Shown here: positions 1 through 7,415 of the stretch, piece after piece
Numbering within the stretch: the stretch's first letter is position 1
Layout: every line of letters starts with the position of its first letter
Program-made: the position numbers and the translations under genes
Assembly: GCA_022447405.1 (NCBI GenBank)
Contig: JAKVCE010000076.1
Span: 1 to 8,565 of the forward strand
Direction of reading: 5' to 3'
DNA: 8,565 nucleotides
From: Planctomycetota bacterium
Lineage (GTDB): Bacteria; Planctomycetota; UBA1135; GCA-002686595
Notes under the pieces: model-generated
What the model saw: only the letters and a program-made list of their open reading frames with translations
Database searches by the model: none
What the model was told of the DNA's origin: nothing

Positions 1-33
1 CGCTGGCTCCGCACCCCATCGCCTCCAATTCCC

Positions 34-1581
34 ATGAAATCTCACTCCAGCATCTCCCGCCTCTCGCTCTTCGCCCTCTGCCTCAGCGCGCTCTTCGCGT
101 GCGGGCAAGCGCCTCCGCATGACCATGATCATGATCACGAGGGACATGAGGATGAGAGCCATGAAGACCATGAGGGACACGACGAAGACGTAGAGGTCGG
201 TCAGGCGGCCGTCGAAGGCTCTGATGCATCGAGCGCTGCCCCTGCTGAGGAGCTCTCCGAGCGAGACCGCTTCCAAGCTGATCTCCGGGCCAAGATGGCG
301 GCGCGGATGCAGCAGCAGAAGGACCGCAAGGAGAACCCGCCCGAGGAGCTCCGTGACGCCGAGGGTCACCTCGTGGACAAGTTCGGGAACCACCTCAACC
401 CCGAGGACGAGCACGACCACAGCGGCAAGAAGAAGCCGCTCGAGCTCACGAACAAGCCCCTGCCCACCACAAACGAGGGCGCGCGCCTTACCTTTGACAT
501 CGGCACGGAGAAGCACGACTTCGGCAAGCTCCTCCAGGGGATGGTCGCCGAGCACGAGTTCACCCTCCACTCCTCCGGGACCGAGGACCTCATCATCCGT
601 CAGGTCAAGCCGACCTGTGGCTGCACCGTCGCGCAGGTCTACTACGAGGGAGCGCAAGGAGAGCGCCTGGCCTACACCTACGGCAACCCCATCCCCGCTG
701 GTACGACCGTTTGGGTCCCCGCGAAGCTGCACACCAAGGGCAAGCGAGGCCACCAGAACACACGCATCAACATCACCTCCACGGACCCCCGCGGTCAGAC
801 TCAGCTCGGGCTTGAGGCGGACATCGACCCCTTCTTCGTGGTCATGCCCTCCTACCTGAACTTCGGTCAGATCCGTAAGGGAGAGGAGAAGACGCTCGAG
901 CTGCAGATCTCCACCGTGAAGAGCGAGGCGCTCTTGATGACTGTCGAGCCGAACAGCATCCCCGCCGGGGTGACGGTCGACCTCCAGGCCACGGGCGCGC
1001 TGGACCCGGAGGGGCGCTCGCCCTCCTGGAAGCTCAAGGCCACCGCTGGCCCGGAGCTCGTCGAGGGGAACCTCGCCCGCACCCTCATGGTGCTGAGCGA
1101 CAAAGTGATCGAGGGCGGCAAGCCCAACCCGGACGGCAGCCCGGCGGTGTTCCAGGTCTCCGTCACGCTCTCCGCGCGGGTGGTCGGCCCCTTCTCCTTC
1201 AACCCGCCGTACATGTCGATGGGCCTCGTGCGCCCCGGACAGGTGCTCTCGCGCTCCGTCCGCTTGACCTGCCATGACGCGGACTTCAGCCTCGCTGAGA
1301 ACCTGCCCACGGTCTCTATCAAGGGCATCGCGCCCGCGAACCAGCCCTATCCGGACTGGATCCACGCTGAACGCTTCACCCCGCGGGTCACCGCGGTCCC
1401 CGGAGAGAACTCCGTGGACATCGAGTTGACCTGTCAGGGCATGCCTGAGTCCCTCTCAGGCTCCTTCCGAGGCACCCTCCTCATCGGGCTCACGCACGAT
1501 GAAAAGGACGAGGTCGTCATCCCCATCACCGGCGTCTGCCGAGGCGGGGTCGTCCCCGTCAACAAGGCCGCTGGCGGCTGA
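34..1581 (+). CDS. DUF1573-domain lipoprotein with histidine-rich tether
   Basis: A predicted secreted lipoprotein of 515 residues and unknown function. Residues 1-23 form a lipoprotein signal peptide: a hydrophobic core (LSLFALCLSAL) and a lipobox ending at Cys23 (LFAC, then Gly24). The mature protein starts with a His/Asp/Glu-rich stretch (residues 29-52, eight histidines), then a charged low-complexity linker to about residue 150. The first DUF1573 unit begins near Phe154 (FDIGTEKHDFG) and has the family hallmark PTCGCT with Cys195 and Cys197. Two further Ig-like segments follow, starting near residue 272 (PSYLNFGQIRKGE) and near residue 388 (FNPPYMSMGLVRPGQ); both resemble the opening strand of DUF1573/ASH-type repeats. 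DUF1573 proteins are common in Planctomycetota and Bacteroidota, without a firm biochemical role. The ATG at 34 is the only start giving a complete signal peptide; no clear ribosome binding site lies in the 33 bases before it. A separate promoter may serve the pilus genes 159 bases downstream, so a functional link to them is unproven. Confidence 0.85.
   Translation: MKSHSSISRLSLFALCLSALFACGQAPPHDHDHDHEGHEDESHEDHEGHDEDVEVGQAAVEGSDASSAAPAEELSERDRFQADLRAKMAARMQQQKDRKENPPEELRDAEGHLVDKFGNHLNPEDEHDHSGKKKPLELTNKPLPTTNEGARLTFDIGTEKHDFGKLLQGMVAEHEFTLHSSGTEDLIIRQVKPTCGCTVAQVYYEGAQGERLAYTYGNPIPAGTTVWVPAKLHTKGKRGHQNTRINITSTDPRGQTQLGLEADIDPFFVVMPSYLNFGQIRKGEEKTLELQISTVKSEALLMTVEPNSIPAGVTVDLQATGALDPEGRSPSWKLKATAGPELVEGNLARTLMVLSDKVIEGGKPNPDGSPAVFQVSVTLSARVVGPFSFNPPYMSMGLVRPGQVLSRSVRLTCHDADFSLAENLPTVSIKGIAPANQPYPDWIHAERFTPRVTAVPGENSVDIELTCQGMPESLSGSFRGTLLIGLTHDEKDEVVIPITGVCRGGVVPVNKAAGG
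118..189 (+). repeat. His/Asp-rich coding repeat in the lipoprotein tether
   Basis: A low-complexity tract built from CATGAC/CATGAT hexamers (118-135), followed by two imperfect copies of a His-Glu-Gly-His-(Asp/Glu) unit: residues 35-45 (HEGHEDESHED) and 46-52 (HEGHDED). It uses CAT, GAT and GAA codons and is visibly less GC-rich than the rest of the gene. It lies six residues after the lipidated cysteine, so it should be at the membrane-proximal end of the exported protein. Metal binding is a plausible inference from composition only. Confidence 0.6.
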
Positions 1582-1614
1582 GAGAGGCCCTCACAGGTCA
1601 GGATCCTGGGTCTC
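1582..1614 (+). terminator. Imperfect inverted repeat after the lipoprotein stop
   Basis: Directly after the lipoprotein stop codon, GAGA (1582-1585) can pair with TCTC (1611-1614), CCC (1588-1590) with GGG (1608-1610) and AGG (1595-1597) with CCT (1605-1607), leaving bulges. It also contains the perfect 10-base palindrome CAGGATCCTG (1599-1608). There is no T tract, so it is not a standard intrinsic terminator. It could be a weak RNA-stabilising or pausing structure, or chance. Confidence 0.2.
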
Positions 1615-1672
1615 AGGGCGTAGCCTCGTCGGCTCGCCGGGGTAGGAAATGTGGAGGCAGGGGGAGCGGTCC

Positions 1673-1678
1673 TATACG
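1673..1678 (+). promoter_or_regulatory. Possible -10 element for the pilus operon
   Basis: TATACG, within CCTATACGCTCC, is the most AT-containing, -10-like hexamer in the 159-base gap before the first ATPase gene. No convincing -35 hexamer lies 16-18 bases upstream (about 1650-1655). If used, transcription would begin around 1685. That is after the GTG at 1651 and before the TTG at 1741, which would favour the TTG as the start. Support is by eye only. Confidence 0.3.
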
Positions 1679-1740
1679 CTCCCGCTAGAGGACGACGCGA
1701 TTCGTCCCCGCTCTCCACTCCATCTCGCCCACGAACGCCC

Positions 1741-3399
1741 TTGAGCCCCACCCTCGGTGACCTCCTCCTCCAGTCCGGTGCCCTCCGGGAAGAGGACCTG
1801 AACCAAGCCCTCGGTCAGCAGCGTCACCAGGGAATCACCCTGGCCCAGGCCCTGATCCAGGGCGGCTTCGTGGAAGAGAAGGTCGTCATGCGCGCCCTGG
1901 CCAAGGAGTCAGGGATGCCCTTCGTCGACCTCGACAAGGGGAGCATCAAGGAAGACGTGCTCGAGCTCTTGCCGAGCGAGTTCGCTCTCGAGCAGGGGGT
2001 CGTTCCCGTCATGCAGAAGGGAGGCAAGCTGGTCGTCGCGATCGACGATCCGGTCAAGCGCCTCCTCGTGGACCAGCTCACCTTCGTCGTGGACTGTGAG
2101 ATCACCTGCGCACTCGCGACGCCGAGCGCCCTCGCGAAGGCGGTGCGGCTGCACTTCGGTGAGGCCTCGGAGGACGCAGTCGCGTCGAGCATGGGCGCCG
2201 ACGCAGAGGATGAGGGGGAGGGCCCGATCGTCCGCCTCGTGACGCGCATGTTCGCCGACGCGCTAGAGCTCCGAGCGAGCGACATCCACGTGGAGCCCGG
2301 ACACGGCCGCGTGCGCATCCGCTATCGGATCGATGGCGTGCTGCGTGACGTCGCCGAGCACCCGGAGCACCTCGCCACCCCGCTGCTCTCGCGCCTCAAG
2401 ATCATGGCCGCGATGGACATCGCGGAGAAGCGCAAGCCGCAGGACGGTCGCATCGGCTTGGAGATCTCTGGCCGCGCGGTCGACGTCCGCGCCTCGGTCT
2501 TGCCGTCTAGTCACGGTGAGTCCATGGTCCTGCGCTTGCTCGACAAGGGCGCGAGCCTGCTCGGTCTGCGGGAGCTCGGCTTCGACGACGAGTCGCACGC
2601 TTGGTTCCGCAAGATCATCCAGCGGCCGCACGGCATCTGCCTCGTCACGGGCCCCACGGGCTCTGGCAAGACCACGACCCTCTACGCCGCCTTGAGCGAG
2701 CTCAACCGCGCCGACGTGAAGATCATCACGGCGGAGGACCCGGTGGAGTACCACATCCACGGCATCAACCAGGTGCAGGTCAACCAGCGCGTCGGGATGA
2801 CCTTCTCGAGGATCCTGAAGGCGATGCTGCGCTGCGCTCCGAACGTCATCCTCGTGGGTGAGATCCGGGATCTGGAGACGGCTGAGATCGCGATCCAGGC
2901 TGCCCTCACAGGGCACCTCGTCTTCTCTACCGTCCACACGAACAACGCGCCGAGCGCGATCACCCGACTGCAGGACCTGGGCGTCGCGCCCTTCCTTGTC
3001 TCTGCGTCGATCCAGTCGATCATCGCTCAGCGCCTGGTGCGCAGGCTCTGCAAGGAGTGCTCGGAGGAGTACGCGCCCGAGCCCGAAGAGGTCGCGTCTC
3101 TCGGCTTGGACCCCTCGCAGGTGGAGGGGCGCAGCTTCCGGAGGCCCCGCGGATGCCCCACATGCGAGGGCGTCGGGTATCGGGGGAGGGTGGCGATCTT
3201 CGAGACCCTCGAGATGGACCCGGAGCTGCGTGAGATGACCTTCAGGCAGGAGAGCCTTGAGCTGATCACCGAGAGGGCAGACAGCTCAGGGAAGCTCCAG
3301 TCGCTCGTCGTGGACGGCGCGCGGAAGGTCCTGCAAGGGGTCACGAGTGTCAGCGAGGTCATGCGCGTGACGCGCACTGGCGTCGAGGAGCCGATCTGA
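1741..3399 (+). CDS. PilB/GspE-family assembly ATPase (first copy)
   Basis: A cytoplasmic hexameric-type ATPase predicted to power type IV pilus or type II secretion pseudopilus assembly. Numbering from the TTG at 1741 gives 552 residues. An MshEN-like N-terminal domain begins at once (LGDLLLQSGALREEDL) with a second, weaker copy of the motif after it, to about residue 140. The catalytic half has Walker A GPTGSGKTTT (304-313, Lys310), an Asp box around Glu332-Asp333, Walker B VILVGEIRD (Glu374), a His box with His392 and His399, and a zinc-type tetracysteine motif (Cys437/Cys440 and Cys472/Cys475). One oddity: the usual LRQDPD before Walker B reads LRCAPN (363-368). The same frame extends up to a GTG at 1651, but those 30 extra residues are Pro/Arg-rich and unlike the family, so I prefer the TTG; no clear ribosome binding site supports it. 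pilT follows after 16 bases. Its position matches pilB in the M. xanthus order, but it could equally be called gspE. Confidence 0.88.
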   Translation: MSPTLGDLLLQSGALREEDLNQALGQQRHQGITLAQALIQGGFVEEKVVMRALAKESGMPFVDLDKGSIKEDVLELLPSEFALEQGVVPVMQKGGKLVVAIDDPVKRLLVDQLTFVVDCEITCALATPSALAKAVRLHFGEASEDAVASSMGADAEDEGEGPIVRLVTRMFADALELRASDIHVEPGHGRVRIRYRIDGVLRDVAEHPEHLATPLLSRLKIMAAMDIAEKRKPQDGRIGLEISGRAVDVRASVLPSSHGESMVLRLLDKGASLLGLRELGFDDESHAWFRKIIQRPHGICLVTGPTGSGKTTTLYAALSELNRADVKIITAEDPVEYHIHGINQVQVNQRVGMTFSRILKAMLRCAPNVILVGEIRDLETAEIAIQAALTGHLVFSTVHTNNAPSAITRLQDLGVAPFLVSASIQSIIAQRLVRRLCKECSEEYAPEPEEVASLGLDPSQVEGRSFRRPRGCPTCEGVGYRGRVAIFETLEMDPELREMTFRQESLELITERADSSGKLQSLVVDGARKVLQGVTSVSEVMRVTRTGVEEPI

Positions 3400-3400
3400 T

Positions 3401-3406
3401 GAGGAG
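3401..3406 (+). promoter_or_regulatory. Ribosome binding site of pilT
   Basis: GAGGAG lies nine bases before the GTG at 3416 and one base after the stop codon of the upstream ATPase gene. It supports GTG as the pilT start and translation from the same mRNA. Confidence 0.65.
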
Positions 3407-3415
3407 AAAATCACT

Positions 3416-4468
3416 GTGCTGAGCGCCAAAGAGCTGATGGGACTGACGATCGAGCGGGACGCGAGCGACCTGCACCTGAACCCGGGCCGCGCGCCCGTGG
3501 GGCGGCTCGACGGGAAGCTCGTTGCCCTCGTGGACGAGGTGCTCGATGAGGCTGGGGCTGAGGCCCTCGCCAAGGAGCTCTGCAACGAGGAACAGTGGGA
3601 GGAGCTCAACAGCGTGGGCTCGACGGACTTCGGCATCGCCCACGGCGACGGCAACCGCTTCCGGGCGAGCGTGTTCCGCCAGCGCGGTCGCTACTCAGCG
3701 GTCTTGCGCCTCATCCCCTCGGAGCTCCTGAGCTTCGAGCAGATCGGCGTGCCCGAGGCCGTGCAGGAGCTCCTGAGCTCACCGCGCGGGCTGATCCTTG
3801 TCACGGGCCCTACGGGCTCTGGCAAGACGACGACCCTCGCCACCCTGATCGACTGGATCAACGAGAACTCCGAGCGCCACATCGTCACCATCGAGGACCC
3901 GATCGAGTACTACCACTCGCACAAGCAGGGCCTCGTCACGCAGCGCGAGGTGGGCAGCGACGTGCCGGACTTCCCCGAGGCGATGCGTCGGGTCCTGAGG
4001 CAGGACCCGGACGTGATCCTCCTCGGTGAGATGCGTGACCTCGAGACGATCTCAGCCGCCATCACCGCCGCGGAGACCGGGCACCTCGTGTTCGGCACCC
4101 TCCACACCACGGGCAGCGCCCGCACGGTGAACAGGATCATCGACGCCTTCCCGGCGAACCAGCAGGAGCAGATCCGCGCCCAGCTCTCGGTCTCGTTGAT
4201 CGCCGTGGTGAGTCAGGTGCTCCTGCCGAAGAAGAGCGGCTCGGGTCGCGTCGCCGCCTTTGAGGTCATGCTGATGACTCCGGCGGTGGGCAACCTCGTG
4301 CGCAAGAACGAGACCAACAAGATCCAGTCCACGATCCAGACCTCCCGTCGTATGGGGATGGTCACCCTCGACGACTACCTGCTCGAGCTCGTCCGCGAGG
4401 GGACGATCTCCCCCAAGGTGGCGCTCGACGCCGCGCAAGACAGGGCTGATATGGAGGCGCGCCTTTGA
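3416..4468 (+). CDS. pilT: PilT twitching-motility (pilus retraction) ATPase
   Basis: PilT is the cytoplasmic hexameric ATPase that drives type IV pilus depolymerisation and retraction. The 350-residue length is typical for PilT and clearly shorter than PilB/GspE, with neither an MshEN domain nor a tetracysteine motif. The N-terminal PAS-like region carries the PilT opening pattern (ASDLHLNPGRAPVGRLDG). Walker A is GPTGSGKT (131-138, Lys137), the Asp box is HIVTIEDPIEY (Glu160, Asp161), Walker B is ILLGEMRD (Glu205), and the His box is HLVFGTLHT (His223, His230). A C-terminal AVGNLVRK (290-297) corresponds to the AIRNLIRE motif needed for retraction in characterised PilT proteins, in a divergent form. 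The GTG start has GAGGAG nine bases upstream. The stop overlaps the next start in TTGA, so the next ATPase is probably translationally coupled. PilU is a less likely alternative, because this is the only PilT-type gene present and it sits between assembly ATPase genes and pilC. Confidence 0.93.
   Translation: MLSAKELMGLTIERDASDLHLNPGRAPVGRLDGKLVALVDEVLDEAGAEALAKELCNEEQWEELNSVGSTDFGIAHGDGNRFRASVFRQRGRYSAVLRLIPSELLSFEQIGVPEAVQELLSSPRGLILVTGPTGSGKTTTLATLIDWINENSERHIVTIEDPIEYYHSHKQGLVTQREVGSDVPDFPEAMRRVLRQDPDVILLGEMRDLETISAAITAAETGHLVFGTLHTTGSARTVNRIIDAFPANQQEQIRAQLSVSLIAVVSQVLLPKKSGSGRVAAFEVMLMTPAVGNLVRKNETNKIQSTIQTSRRMGMVTLDDYLLELVREGTISPKVALDAAQDRADMEARL
4453..4457 (+). promoter_or_regulatory. 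Ribosome binding site inside the pilT 3' end
   Basis: GGAGG lies within the last pilT codons, seven bases before the TTG at 4465. It fixes that TTG as the start of the second PilB-type ATPase, because the TTG overlaps the pilT stop as TTGA. Confidence 0.7.
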
Positions 4469-6144
4469 GCGACGACGCGAGCACAGGTCGCCGGCTCCTC
4501 GGCCAGATCCTCAAGGCCCGCAAGGTCTTGGGGGAGGGTCAGGTGCAGGAGGCGCTCGACACCCAGCGCGAGCAGGGCGGCCTCTTCGGCCAGTGCCTCA
4601 TCGCCCTTGGGCACGCGACGAGCGCTGACGTGGCCATGGCGCTCGCCGAGCAGTCTGGACTGGAGACCGTGGACCTTGAGACGACAGAGCCCACCCCGGA
4701 GGCGCTCGAGAAGGTCGACGGCTCCACGGCTCACACCTTCGGAGTGCTGCCCCTGCGCTTGGAGGGCGACACCCTTGTGCTCGCGATCGGAGATCCGTTG
4801 AACACCGCCGTGCTTGAGGACCTCTCCTTCTCGACCGGGATGCCGGTGCGCGGCGTGGTGGGGGACGCGGCGAAGCTCGCCGAGTGGGTGGAGGAGCTCT
4901 ACGGCGCCGAGGAGAGCCTCGCAGATGTCATCGCCGACGCCGCGGCCTCGGTCACGGACCACGACGCGGAGGCGGCGGCAGCCAGCCAGCCTGTCGTCCG
5001 GCTCCTGAACTCCATCTTGCAGCGGGCGATCCGCGACCGCGCGAGCGACGTGCACTTCGAGACCTTCGAGGGGGCCTTCAGGATCCGCTACCGCGTGGAC
5101 GGCGCCCTCTACGAGGTCGAGTCGCCGCCGCCGCACCTCGCGCTCCCGCTCGTGAGCCGGGTCAAGGTCATGAGCAACCTCGACATCACCGAGGTGCGCG
5201 TGCCCCAGGACGGTCGGATCGAGCTCTCCATCGACGGCCGGCCGGTGGACCTGCGCGTCGCGACCCTCCCGTCCATCTCAGGTGAGGGCTGCGTGCTGCG
5301 GATCTTGGACCGCTCAGCCGTCAACCTCGACCTGCGCGCGCTGGGCCTGCAGCAGCGTGAAGAGCAGGTCTTGAAGGAGCTCGTCGAGCTCCCGCACGGG
5401 ATCGTGCTCATCACAGGGCCGACGGGTTCGGGCAAGACCACGACCCTCTACGCGATGCTCCAGGAGGCGAACTCGCCCGACCTCAAGATCATCACGACGG
5501 AGGACCCGGTCGAGTACGAGATCGAGGGCATCGTCCAGGTCCCTGTGAATCATGAGATCGGCGTCACCTACGCTGCGGTGCTGCGCACGATCCTCCGCCA
5601 AGACCCTGACAAGATCCTCGTCGGCGAGATCCGCGATGAGGAGACGGCCTCCGTGGCGGTGGAGGCCAGCCTCACGGGCCACACGGTCTTCTCCACGATC
5701 CACACCAACGACGCGCCGAGCACGATCACGCGCCTCGTCGACATGGGCATCCAGCCCTTCCTCATCTCCGCGACCTTGGAGGCGGTGGTGGCGCAGCGCC
5801 TGGTGCGGCGCATCTGCCCCAGCTGCAGGGAGGCGTACCAGCCGGACGAAGACCTCCTGCGCGAGCTCGGCCCCGACGGGGCTCAGTTCGAAGGCGCGAC
5901 GCTCTACTACGGCAAGGGCTGTGAGGAGTGCCACCACACCGGGTATCGCGGGCGCATGGGCATCTTCGAGGTCCTGCGCGTCGACGCGGGCATCAAGCGC
6001 TCGATCCTGGGCGGGAGCTCCTCCAATGAGCTCAGGGACGCGGCGAGGAACTCTGGCATGCGCTCTCTGCGCGAGTCGGGCCTGGGCGCGGTCCTCGAAG
6101 GGGTCACGACGATCGAGGAGGTCCTCCGGGAGACGATCGTCTGA
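4465..6144 (+). CDS. pilB: PilB/GspE-family assembly ATPase (second copy)
   Basis: A second assembly-type ATPase, 559 residues, with every canonical motif intact. The N-terminal region resembles MshEN: a degenerate first motif (RLLGQILKARKVL) and a well-kept second one (LFGQCLIALGHATSADVAMA). Residues 170-290 form the usual N2 region (ASDVHFETFEGAFRIRYRVD). Walker A is GPTGSGKTTT with Lys324, the Asp box has Glu346-Asp347, LRQDPD (377-382) is standard, Walker B is ILVGEIRD with Glu388, the His box has His406 and His413, and the zinc-type cysteines are Cys451/Cys454 and Cys486/Cys489. The TTG start overlaps the pilT stop and has GGAGG seven bases upstream. pilC follows after 69 bases. Its canonical catalytic site and adjacency to pilC make it the better pilB candidate of the two. 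Sequence alone cannot exclude a role in a second filament system (GspE or MshE type). Confidence 0.9.
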   Translation: MSDDASTGRRLLGQILKARKVLGEGQVQEALDTQREQGGLFGQCLIALGHATSADVAMALAEQSGLETVDLETTEPTPEALEKVDGSTAHTFGVLPLRLEGDTLVLAIGDPLNTAVLEDLSFSTGMPVRGVVGDAAKLAEWVEELYGAEESLADVIADAAASVTDHDAEAAAASQPVVRLLNSILQRAIRDRASDVHFETFEGAFRIRYRVDGALYEVESPPPHLALPLVSRVKVMSNLDITEVRVPQDGRIELSIDGRPVDLRVATLPSISGEGCVLRILDRSAVNLDLRALGLQQREEQVLKELVELPHGIVLITGPTGSGKTTTLYAMLQEANSPDLKIITTEDPVEYEIEGIVQVPVNHEIGVTYAAVLRTILRQDPDKILVGEIRDEETASVAVEASLTGHTVFSTIHTNDAPSTITRLVDMGIQPFLISATLEAVVAQRLVRRICPSCREAYQPDEDLLRELGPDGAQFEGATLYYGKGCEECHHTGYRGRMGIFEVLRVDAGIKRSILGGSSSNELRDAARNSGMRSLRESGLGAVLEGVTTIEEVLRETIV

Positions 6145-6154
6145 GGCGCGCACG

Positions 6155-6175
6155 GGCCGCGGCCTCTGATAGGCT
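6155..6175 (+). promoter_or_regulatory. Palindrome and possible -10 element before pilC
   Basis: The 69-base gap before pilC holds the perfect 10-base palindrome GGCCGCGGCC (6155-6164), followed by TAGGCT (6170-6175), which has a loose -10 shape comparable to TATACGCT before the first ATPase. No -35 partner is visible. In such GC-rich DNA the palindrome may be chance. A weak internal promoter or mRNA hairpin are the possibilities. Confidence 0.22.
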
Positions 6176-6213
6176 GCAGGGCTCTCAAGCGCTCCGAGGC
6201 TTAGAGATTCACG

Positions 6214-7353
6214 ATGGCGAAGAAGATCAAGAGGACGGCCGCGGCGCCCGAGCGAGGCGCGAGCGGCGGCAAGAGCGGCGGGCAGGCGCGCGAGAAGCGC
6301 AAGCGCGGTCGCGTCGCGCCCCAGATCGTCAACGACTTCACGATCCAGCTCGCGACCCTCTCGGAGGCGGGCATTCCGGTGGTGAAGGCCCTGAGCATCC
6401 TCGAGGGTCAGACGAGGCCCGGCCCCTTCAAGTACGTGCTGCAGGACATCGTCGACGACGTCTCTGGCGGCACGCCGCTCTCGGAGGCCATGGCCAAGCA
6501 CGACCCGGTCTTCGACAGCCTCTACTCCAGCATGGTCCGCGCTGGCGAGGCGGGCGGAATCCTCGACACCGTCCTGACGCGGCTCGCGACCTTCCGCGAG
6601 AAGGCGGCCGCGATCAAAGCGACCGTGCGCGGGGCGATGATCTATCCGATGGTCATCTTGACCGTCGCGGTCGGCGTGATCGCAGCGGTCATCACCTGGG
6701 TCATCCCAAAGTTCCGCGAGATCTTCGACTCCTTCGGCGTCGACCTGCCGGGCTCTACTCAGACCCTGCTCTCTATCTCCGACGCCTGCGTCAACTACTG
6801 GTACCTCGTCTTCGGGCTGCCCATCGTCTTCGTCCTCTTGCACCTCACGGCGTTACGCCGCGGCGGCGCCTACCGCTTCAAGATCCACGGCCTGCTCTTG
6901 AAGATCCCCGGCCTCGGTCCGGTCCTCTCACACTCCATCGTCGCGGGCTTCGCGAGGACCTTCGGCACCCTCATCCAAGCGGGCGTGCCGCACCTCGACG
7001 GGCTCGCGATCGTCCGAGACACCACGGCGAACGACGTCCTCGCCGACGCGATCGAGGACATCCGGCGCGTCGTCCGAGAGGGCGACGGGCTCGCGAGGCC
7101 CATGGGAGAGACCGGCCTCTTCGACGACCTCGTGGTGAACATGGTCGACGTGGGCGAGGAGACCGGCGAGCTTGACCGGATGCTCCTCAAGGTCGCGGAC
7201 GCCTACGAGGTGCAGGTAGACCGCACCATTGACTCATTCTTCAAGCTCCTCGAGCCTGCGCTCCTCATCATGATCGCTGGTGTCGTAGGATTTATCGTGG
7301 TGGCCTTGTTCATGCCCCTCATGGAGATCATGAGCCAGCTGGGCAGCGCATAG
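6214..7353 (+). CDS. pilC: PilC/GspF-family inner-membrane platform protein
   Basis: A polytopic inner-membrane platform protein on which PilB and PilT act during pilus extension and retraction. It has 379 residues, slightly short for PilC (about 400) because the N-terminal segment is reduced to a Lys/Arg/Gly-rich leader (residues 1-36). The first T2SSF domain starts at about residue 40 (FTIQLATLSEAGIPVVKAL) and has the conserved MVRAGEAGGIL signature. Membrane segments are at about 146-167, 197-214 and 349-368. The second T2SSF domain starts near residue 243 (FARTFGTLIQAGVPHLDGL) and repeats the acidic signature as DVGEETGELD. The ATG at 6214 has only a weak purine stretch (AGAG) upstream. 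It lies just after a PilB-type ATPase gene, the standard gspE-gspF or pilB-pilC pairing. Confidence 0.92.
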   Translation: MAKKIKRTAAAPERGASGGKSGGQAREKRKRGRVAPQIVNDFTIQLATLSEAGIPVVKALSILEGQTRPGPFKYVLQDIVDDVSGGTPLSEAMAKHDPVFDSLYSSMVRAGEAGGILDTVLTRLATFREKAAAIKATVRGAMIYPMVILTVAVGVIAAVITWVIPKFREIFDSFGVDLPGSTQTLLSISDACVNYWYLVFGLPIVFVLLHLTALRRGGAYRFKIHGLLLKIPGLGPVLSHSIVAGFARTFGTLIQAGVPHLDGLAIVRDTTANDVLADAIEDIRRVVREGDGLARPMGETGLFDDLVVNMVDVGEETGELDRMLLKVADAYEVQVDRTIDSFFKLLEPALLIMIAGVVGFIVVALFMPLMEIMSQLGSA

Positions 7354-7415
7354 GCGACCGACCGAACATGAATCCACGAATCCAGAGCGCCCCTCCACCG
7401 CCAGCGACCCCGCGA

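Noticed and set aside
1..33. Promoter or ribosome binding site for the lipoprotein gene
   Set aside because: Only 33 bases are available, and they show no purine-rich ribosome binding site or promoter hexamer.
1651..1740. GTG at 1651 as the start of the first ATPase, adding 30 residues
   Set aside because: The added residues are Pro/Arg/Ser-rich with no similarity to the family. The family N-terminus begins naturally at the TTG (SPTLGDLL), and a -10-like element lies within the extra stretch. The GTG does have AGGA close upstream (3-base spacing, too short), so it is kept only as an alternative.
4375..5136. A 253-residue open frame on the - strand
   Set aside because: Shadow of pilT and the second ATPase: no domain motif, and composition dictated by the opposite-strand codon bias.
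5314..6843. A 509-residue open frame on the - strand
   Set aside because: It lies antisense to the second ATPase gene and pilC and has the Arg/Asp/Glu/Ala-rich composition of a mirror of GC-biased codons. It contains no recognisable motif, while the + strand encodes clear conserved proteins.
1741..7353. Interpretation as a complete type II secretion operon
   Set aside because: A clear PilT retraction ATPase is part of the block, and no GspC/D/G-N genes are visible, so a type IV pilus motor is the better reading. The pilin and secretin genes that would settle it lie outside the window.
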